A DNA stretch of 64,000 nt from Porodaedalea pini. Taxonomy: Eukaryota > Basidiomycota > Agaricomycetes > Hymenochaetales > Hymenochaetaceae. Each line of letters begins with the position of its first letter. Within the stretch, counting starts at the first letter, position 1. Under the pieces are notes generated by a model that saw only the letters and a list, made by a program, of their open reading frames with translations, was not told where the DNA came from and made no database searches. The DNA lies in the NCBI GenBank assembly GCA_002794775.1, contig NBAY01000043.1, positions 62,001-126,000 on the forward strand, in the 5' to 3' direction. Both the position numbers and the translations under genes were made by a program. Positions 57,531 through 64,000 of the stretch are shown here, in pieces.

Positions 57531-58734
57531 ATGTATCACTCTCTTCCTCCAGAGATCCTTATTCGAATATTTGAACTTGTGCTTCATCAGACACCTCGAC
57601 ATCCCCTCTCCCTCCTTCTGGTCAACTCTGTATTCCGCAACTTATGTTTGTCTATCCTACACTCGGAGCTGCGCTTCTCGTCGATGTGGCAGCTCGACTC
57701 ATTCGTGAGGACCTGCAATAACCTCTTTCTCCGCCCAAGGGTGCTTTTGATTAGCCTCGCAGGTGGGACAGCGGACTTCCGTCTGTTCAAGCTCCTTCGC
57801 GACCTTCTTCTCCATATAACGGATTCTGCGCCAACATCCGCCTTGGAGTCAGAATACAAGCAACATGGACGCTCCTCCAAACGCACGTTGAGATTGAGAC
57901 GCATACAGATGTGCCTAAACTCACATATCTTTGACACAAACTGCGAATATCTTTCCGAGGCTCTTGATCTGACAGAGTGCGATATCTTGTCTTCAAATGA
58001 ATTCTCCGAATGCTTATAAAACTATATTAAAAGTCCAGAGGAGTTTATATGGACAGGCCCCGATCCAGCTCATCATTTCTCCATCGCAGTGAGTCTTTTT
58101 TCTGCGTTACTGCTTATAACTGAGCTTGAGACCATTATTTCATCCTCGATAGATCGTTCCAACAGCCGCTAGATATTTGTTCAAAGCAATGCGCTCATGG
58201 ACGAACCTTCGCCACCTTAAGCTGACGAACCTATCATTTCCTCAGTCTACCCAGGGTGGTCCCACCCATCCACTCGCTGAGGCACTGGGCGTGTTCCGGC
58301 TCGAGAAAGCGCAGGGGCCAACACATGAGCTGTCACATGCGTCTGAGAGTTCATGGACGTCAAGCATAGACAGGGTGGTGTTCGAATCGTCGTCACCCAT
58401 GCCCTACCTACAGTCTATCTATCTCGGTCAGGTCACATTTTTGGACCCATCTGAAATCGCGAGGATTGCATGCGCTTCCGAGCTCATCTCCCTTACTTCA
58501 ATTCGTGTCATAGACGCGTATCAAGGTAGCATATGGGGCCCTCGCGTCAGAAATGCAGATGTAGAGAAAGCGGCGGCGACCTTGTTATCCGTGCCAGAAC
58601 AAGACCTTGCGGTCGTTGACAACGTGCACTACGCCGTTCACAAGAGCCACATCGAGCGGATAAAGATGCTGGTCTCTTGCGAGGCATTGACGGAACGGAT
58701 AATGGGAGGAGACCGGATGGACTACGATGCTTAA
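57531..58734 (+). CDS. F-box protein
   Basis: Exons 57531-57976, 58034-58088 and 58153-58734 join in frame to 360 residues. The F-box is at the very N-terminus (LPPEILIRIFELVLHQ, PLSLLLVNSVFRNLCL). The junction of exons 1-2 reads LTDPEEFIWTGPDPAHHFSIA, and exon 3 gives AMRSWTNLRHLKLTNLSFP; this arrangement recurs in large basidiomycete F-box families. An apparent in-frame TAA near 58017 is removed by a 57-nt intron (57977-58033). F-box proteins recruit substrates to SCF ubiquitin ligases through Skp1; the substrate is unknown. Confidence 0.85.
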
Positions 58735-58868
58735 TCAGTGGAGAGATACGAACTACAGATACATACATAATTTCTGGTTAACAGAGGTGCAGAGTAAGGC
58801 GGCTAACTAATGCTAGAAACAAAAAAGATGGAGTTACTGGTAGGCATTTACTATTTGATCCAAGAAAA

Positions 58869-61821
58869 TCAGTCATCACTATCACTGTCTACGTCGACCT
58901 GTTTAAAGCGACATGCTCTGCCTATGAGTACATCTTATCAATTAAAATGAAGATACTTACAACTTTCTGCATCTTTCCCCTGGCAGCAGTAGCCGCAGTT
59001 CGCGTAGTGCGGCTCCTGGCGCCAGTTCCAGAAGGTGCAAAGCTCAAGGTAGCCTGCTTGGCCTTCGTGCTTGCCTGTGATGTGGCTACCTTTCCGCGTG
59101 CTGGTGCCTTCTTCGTGTTTGAGGATTGACTGCAAAGGAGATATTCAGAAACCAGTGCGCTACGGAGCAAAGAGGGGAAGGACCTCAAGATGGCTGCTCG
59201 GCTTGTTTTCTTCGGCGGCGCCTTAGGCTCTTCCTCGACCTCTTCGAAGTCATCGTTATCGTTATCGTCTGAGTCCACCTACAAGCATTTTCAATACAGC
59301 AATTGATGGAGGAAGATGAGGACACCCACAGTAGCCTTTTTACCTCTACCCTTCGCAGGCGCTGTCTTTGCCGGTGCCTTTCCTTTCCCTTTTGTCGCAG
59401 AAGCTTTCGTTGCCTTCTTCGGAGCCGGTTCTTCAAATTCGTCTTCGTCATCGTCATCCAACTCCATCACCATCGAGTCGACTGAATCAGCATCAGATCC
59501 AGCGGCCTTCTGTCCCTATTGAGAGCATCGTTAAAAAATATGCGTCGATAATAATGAGAACGCAAAGTTACCTTTGCCAATGCGGTATTTCCTCCCTTCT
59601 GTCTTTCTGCATAATCTTTTTCGTGCTTCTTTCGAGCTTCTTGAACCTGTATCACGACAATATGAGAAACGTAGGGAAACTCATTGCACAATAGGCTGCT
59701 CACCACGCCATCCAACTCTTCCTCCTCAATCTGGCCATTGGCTTGCACGCCTTTCATCAGAGATCTCAAATTCGAGGTCACATATCTTCTCTCAACTCAG
59801 CAAGGTATGATCGGAGCACAAATGAAGCACTCACGAAGAAATGGCATGAGGATCGTCCTTCTCTACAAACAGCTGAATCGCATCACCCATGCCGGCCTCG
59901 CCAAGCAACTGCATCTCCTGACTCGCAAGATACTCCTTCACAAGCGTGCCGACACGCACCCTTGCAAGCTTCTCGCTGACCGGCATGTCAGGGTCATCGA
60001 TGCTCAGCTCCGGTTGCTCTATATTGTTCCTTGCCTTCGAGCGCGAGGCAAACTTCTTGGAGCGGTGGAAGAGGAGGACGTCGCGTGGGTTGGCGATGCG
60101 GCCCTGGAACTCTTGACCGAAGCGGATGGGATTTGACATCTCTGCGACGTCAGTTGTATCGACCTTAAGGTTTAGATTCAATTAATACTGCACCCGATGC
60201 AGGACGAACAGCATAAATGAACGTGTTTAGTACCTTTAGTCTAATCAAAGGCAACATCGCAGGTAGTGCCTCCTCCCCTCTCTCTAGCGCTTGCACGTTT
60301 CGCTCTTCCCATTGTGCATTCGCTTTGTCAATCAATTCATTAACCTTATGACCAAAACAAAACATAGTCAATGGCTTTTCAGAGTAGGAAACCGATAGCG
60401 GGCGCACTTTTCTCTTCAAGAACTTGCCAACCTCGATTTGATCAGTGACGTCAAAACCTTCATCTTCCGCCGCCTCAATGAGGGAGACCTCATCGATGAC
60501 AAACGGACGTACGGTGCGCAGAGCAATCGGCTCCATGCGGAATTCCTTTCCCTGGATCTGAAGTAGTGCCACATGTCTAAACGAAGTCAAGCGAAATTAA
60601 AAAACTCGCGAATGACGGCCGGGAATATTAAGATCATACTTACTTCTCAAGCGCTTCACCATCAGCCAAGGAAGTTGCTACTGAAGATCCTGGCTGAGAG
60701 ATATAGTACTCTTTTCCTGCGACCGGTTCGGGTATAATGCGACAGTCATGCTCATGTCCCCAAATGACAAGATTAATACTGTCATCGAACATGCCCTCAG
60801 GCACCGACTCTTGTGGGCCTCGTTTCACTCTACATCAGTATTTCACGTCAGCCGTAAGAAAGACATGCGGGATAAGAAGACGAGACAGAGTAAGTACCTG
60901 TTCTGATGCAGCAGCAAGATATTGAACCAGTCCTGCTTGTCTCTAGGCATATACATTCTCACACGGTTACTTCGGAGTTCGAAGTGCATCCGCGCATCCT
61001 TGACATTCCCAATGCCATACAGTCCGACTCGCGTGTTTCCTTTCTTAAGAAGAACAGGTTTAACTGCGATGCCCGATGTCTGCGCTTCTGCATCAGTCGT
61101 AGGAAGATCGATCTTGCCCATGTAGTTGAGCAGGCCGGTGACAGAAAGCAAATCAAGGGCGCAGAGGGCTCCTTCCTGTTGAAAGAGAAAACAATTCATC
61201 TGCGAACAAGCGAGGAGTTGCTGAAGACTCTTACAGGTCCTGCGCCTTGGGGGTCATCGTGGTTGCCATGTATTGAGAAAACAGGTATGCCGACATTGAA
61301 GTTGGGATCCTCATAGTTGACGGCCGGAAACCTGACTAGTCGGACACGTATACATGTTACAAAACGATATAACTCACGAGAATCCAGAGGCCTTTCCCTC
61401 CTCCGGGTCACTAAGTAGCTCAACCTGTACGGGTTTATCCCCTAACGTGTATTCTCTTAGGAGTGCAATAACACGGTATATACAGTCTCTTGATGGTCTG
61501 TTCTCGTGGAACAAGTCGCCTGCTAGGAGGATAAAGTCCACCTAGGACAGGAACATGAATGAATTGCAAAAGAGAATGTTAGTGGCTTACATCATGTTTG
61601 ACGGCGAGCTGGAGTATTTCCTCGAACGTGTTTATAGAGTCGCGTCCTCGGATGGGGTCACGCTCAAGATAGCCTATGTGGTTATCTGTTGCTAGCATGA
61701 TTTTAATAGTATCTATTGCGTCTGTGAGGCCGTGAGTAAGACACATCGTACTACGTGTAATGCAAGCAATTGGCGTACCATTTGGCTGGAACGTAGGTGG
61801 AGGTTGAGATTCTCCAGACAT
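58869..61821 (-). CDS. MRE11: MRE11 nuclease of the MRN/MRX double-strand break repair complex
   Basis: Around a dozen exons from ATG 61821 ([14 protein letters not shown]) to TGA 58869-58871. Phosphoesterase motifs in order: [37 protein letters not shown] and WGHEHDC, all with metal-binding residues intact. The Mre11 DNA-binding/capping region follows ([29 protein letters not shown]). The C-terminus is acidic with Lys/Ala-rich blocks and ends [13 protein letters not shown] segment near the end resembles a PIP-type or other short linear motif. With Rad50 and Xrs2/Nbs1 it resects DNA ends and processes hairpins. The start codon faces the transporter gene across 259 bp. Confidence 0.95.
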
Positions 61822-62080
61822 TTCTATATTTTTTGAAGGTGCTGGTAAGCAAAGAAAACGAATGAACGTAGCTAGCGGATATCGAGCTCGCTGGGCGTCG
61901 GAGTCAAAAAGTTGTAAAAGGACTGACGCGCTCAAGTGACAAGACGCGACCGTGACCAAGACCGTCACCCGCGTCTCATCGCTTTCGGCACGCTAGTACT
62001 AGTGCTGCGCATCTACACTTTGCTTCACCCGGCACTCTCTACAACCTACTTGTATACCCCTTCTCTATCTCTGCGCTGAA
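61822..62080. promoter_or_regulatory. 259-bp divergent promoter region (MRE11 / sugar transporter)
   Basis: The two start codons are 259 bp apart, so the regulatory sequence is shared. No TATA box was identified. Confidence 0.55.
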
Positions 62081-63469
62081 ATGGCTCAACAGAATTCACC
62101 GAAGCCTCCTGAAAGACTGCTCGTCGTACGAGGCTCTTGTGTCTGTGCATTTTCAATGCGAACTAACTCACCGCCTTGCAGTTTGGCACCGTCTCATTCT
62201 ACATGGTCGCCGCCCTTGCAGTATGTTTTACTTCTGTCTTCCATGCGAGCTCTCACATTTACTTGTGCCGTAGATGGTCATGGCGTAAATTATTTTACTT
62301 CTGAAGTGCCATAAGTCTCTCGCTCACGAGAAGTCTAGTAACAAATGGGTGCTGAATAGCACCGCTGTGCCGCTGTTCTTCCTCCTCACGCAGCTCGTCA
62401 TTGCCGTCCTCTTTTTCGTTCTCTCGCACGCCTTGGGTCTCCTCAAAGTCCCCTTCCACATTGATTGGGCGCTTTGCAAGGGTCTCGCGCCCATGGTCAC
62501 CCTCAATGTTATCGGCCTCAGGTCTGTTCTCGGCCCTTCTATCCACCTTTTGTCTCGCCTCGCATCTGACTCTCAGTACTCGGTATTGCGAAACCAGCTT
62601 CAGCAACTTTACTCTCAAATATGTCGACGCCTCCTTCTACCAGGTCGCACGCGGGCTCGTCCTTCCCTTCACGGTAGCCACCTCCGCAGTCTTCCTCTCC
62701 GCGCGGCCCTCCCGCGCCATCCTCGTCGCCTGCGCAGTCGTCACCCTCGGCTTCTTCGTCGGCGTCTTCCTCGATGGCGTGAATGTCTCCGCTAGGGGCG
62801 TCCTCTTCGGCGTCGCCAGCAGCGCGACGACCGCACTGCACGCCGTTGTCATCAAGAAAGCCATCAAGCTGCTCAATGATTCGGCGCTTGATCTGTGCTG
62901 GTACACCAATTTGCTGAGTGCAGTCGTGCTGAGCGTGGTGGTACTGTTGAGCGGAGAAGTCTCGGGTGTGATAACTCTTGTGTATGGCGACGCGGTCCTG
63001 TTAAGGACATTCGTGTGGGGGTCTCTTATAACGGTAGATTCTCTCTGCCTGAAGTTATGCGGATCTCATATTTAATGTTGCGCAGGGAACGTTTGGTTTC
63101 CTTATGAGTATCGCCTCCTTGCTATCCATCAAGGTGACTTCACCCATCACGCACATGGTTTCCTCCGCCGTACGTGGCGTAGCCGCCTCCTTCCTCGGCG
63201 TCTGGATCTTCCACGACATCATCACCAGGTGCTCACCTCACCTCACCTCTTCTCTACTTGCTGTTCAAATTGCTAAGCGAGAACTTATGAATTGCAGCGG
63301 ACGCGCAGCCTCCATTGCCATCATCCTCGGCGGCTCGATCTTCTACACCTGGGTCAAGCACCTCGAGTCGCAACGTCCGCCTGCCATCCCGTCCGAAAAG
63401 CCATACGAGCGCGTGGCGCTAGACGAGATCGAGGCGGGCAATGTAGACGGGCGCGATAAACCCGAGTGA
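62081..63469 (+). CDS. Nucleotide-sugar transporter, GDP-fucose transporter-like (SLC35C1/TPT family)
   Basis: Several exons joined: MAQQNSPKPPERLLV, FGTVSFYMVAALAMV, NKWVLNSTAVPLFFLLTQL, LKVPFHIDWALCKGLAPMV, FSNFTLKYVDASFYQVARG, the Val/Ala-rich helices with GVFLDGVNVSARGVLFGV, LHAVVIKKAIKLLND, YTNLLSAVVL, IASLLSIKVTSPITHMVSSA and ILGGSIFYTWVKHLESQ, ending GRDKPE. The pattern of about ten membrane helices, with the TSPITHM and YVDASFYQVARG motifs, is that of the GDP-fucose/TPT branch. These antiporters import nucleotide sugars into the Golgi. Substrate specificity is inferred, not shown. The short cytosolic tail contains YERVALDEIE. Confidence 0.85.
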
Positions 63470-63700
63470 GACCAGTTATATACACGACAGACAGTGCATT
63501 ACTTTATAAGTTATTGGGTTTGGATAGAGCCACGAGACTGTAATCAGTAGATACCCGAATCTTCAGTGCAGAGACAGTACACATATGTATACACAGTTAT
63601 CAACGCATTAGTATCGTGCTCAGAACCATCCTCATACAAAATATACTAAACAGACTAAATTGCGAATCATCAGTCCGCAATCTGGTCTGTTCTATTTTTT
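63470..63700. other. Convergent spacer
   Basis: 3' flanks of the transporter gene and the next minus-strand gene. Nothing else seen. Confidence 0.5.
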
Positions 63701-64000
63701 CTACAAGACGCCCTCCAACTCCACATCCTCCGCGTCTCTAGTCCACTCGTTCTTCTTCACCGGCGGTTTCCCGCGGCCCGCGCGCTCTAGGTTCCCATCC
63801 ACGAGCTCGTACGCCGGGAAGTACCTCTCCTCCTCTCCTCCATTCTCAACTTCATTCCCATCCCCATTTTCGGCGCCTTCTCGACCCGTAATATCGGGCG
63901 TCGTCCGCTCCGAATTGACCGAAAGCGCGCCCGAGTCCGCGTTCAACACGGGTAGTGTTGGGACAGGTTCGGGATTGGGGAACGAGAGGGCGGGAAGCGC
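63701..64000 (-). CDS. C-terminal end of an unidentified gene (runs off the right edge)
   Basis: The minus-strand frame is open from the window edge to a stop at 63701, about 99 codons, with no in-frame ATG in the window, so it is a last exon. The sequence is charged and disordered in the middle (NGDGNEVENGGEEER) and ends RYFPAYELVDG...KKNEWTRDAEDVELEGVL. Such acidic tails are common at the cytosolic ends of membrane transporters, but the family cannot be named from this part. Confidence 0.65.
   Translation of the reverse strand, partial: ALPALSFPNPEPVPTLPVLNADSGALSVNSERTTPDITGREGAENGDGNEVENGGEEERYFPAYELVDGNLERAGRGKPPVKKNEWTRDAEDVELEGVL

Noticed and set aside
57977..58033. Apparent premature stop in the F-box gene
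   Set aside because: A 57-nt GT-AG intron removes it and restores the conserved LTDPEEFIWTGPDP junction.

Overview
This window is nuclear DNA from a filamentous basidiomycete, most likely an Agaricomycete wood or litter decayer. The evidence is dense 45-65 bp GT-AG introns, a secreted AA9 lytic polysaccharide monooxygenase, a fungal P450, a copper-fist regulator and a cluster of small secreted proteins. The order (for example Polyporales) is inference. No rRNA, tRNA or CRISPR was recognised.

Layout. 1-4.3 kb: a non-LTR retrotransposon on the minus strand, with ORF1 and the start of ORF2, lying head-to-head with the NMD factor UPF3 (4.4-6.1 kb). 6.6-10.7 kb: a gene-free island with two related long fold-back palindromes and, between them, a regular 24-25 bp array of 12-bp palindromes. 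10.9-16.3 kb: a cytochrome P450, the mitochondrial Obg GTPase MTG2 and URM1. 17.3-26.3 kb: an AA9 LPMO, a secreted protein of unknown function, a small secreted protein (SSP1), a CoA-binding-domain protein and the M20 dipeptidase DUG1. 26.6-27.5 kb: a SUZ-domain protein.

27.2-52.2 kb is a large inverted segmental duplication. Each arm (about 7.8 and 8.6 kb) carries the 5' part of the SUZ gene, a protein kinase gene, (TCTCTG)n, a complex repeat module with homopurine/homopyrimidine tracts, and a small secreted protein gene. The arms flank about 8.5 kb of unique DNA with zuotin (ZUO1), a copper-fist transcription factor and alanine aminotransferase. The two kinase copies both look intact, while the second SUZ copy is truncated. 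The module count differs between the arms (2 versus 3).

52.2-57.5 kb holds rearranged fragments of the arm spacer and two more convergent SSP genes, giving five family members in the window. 57.5-64 kb returns to ordinary genes: an F-box protein, MRE11, a nucleotide-sugar transporter-like protein and the 3' end of a gene that leaves the window.

The housekeeping genes (UPF3, MTG2, URM1, DUG1, ZUO1, ALT, MRE11) look single-copy and intact. The accessory material (LINE, palindromes, duplicated kinase and SSP genes, purine tracts) is interleaved with them, so this appears to be a structurally unstable stretch of an otherwise gene-dense chromosome.
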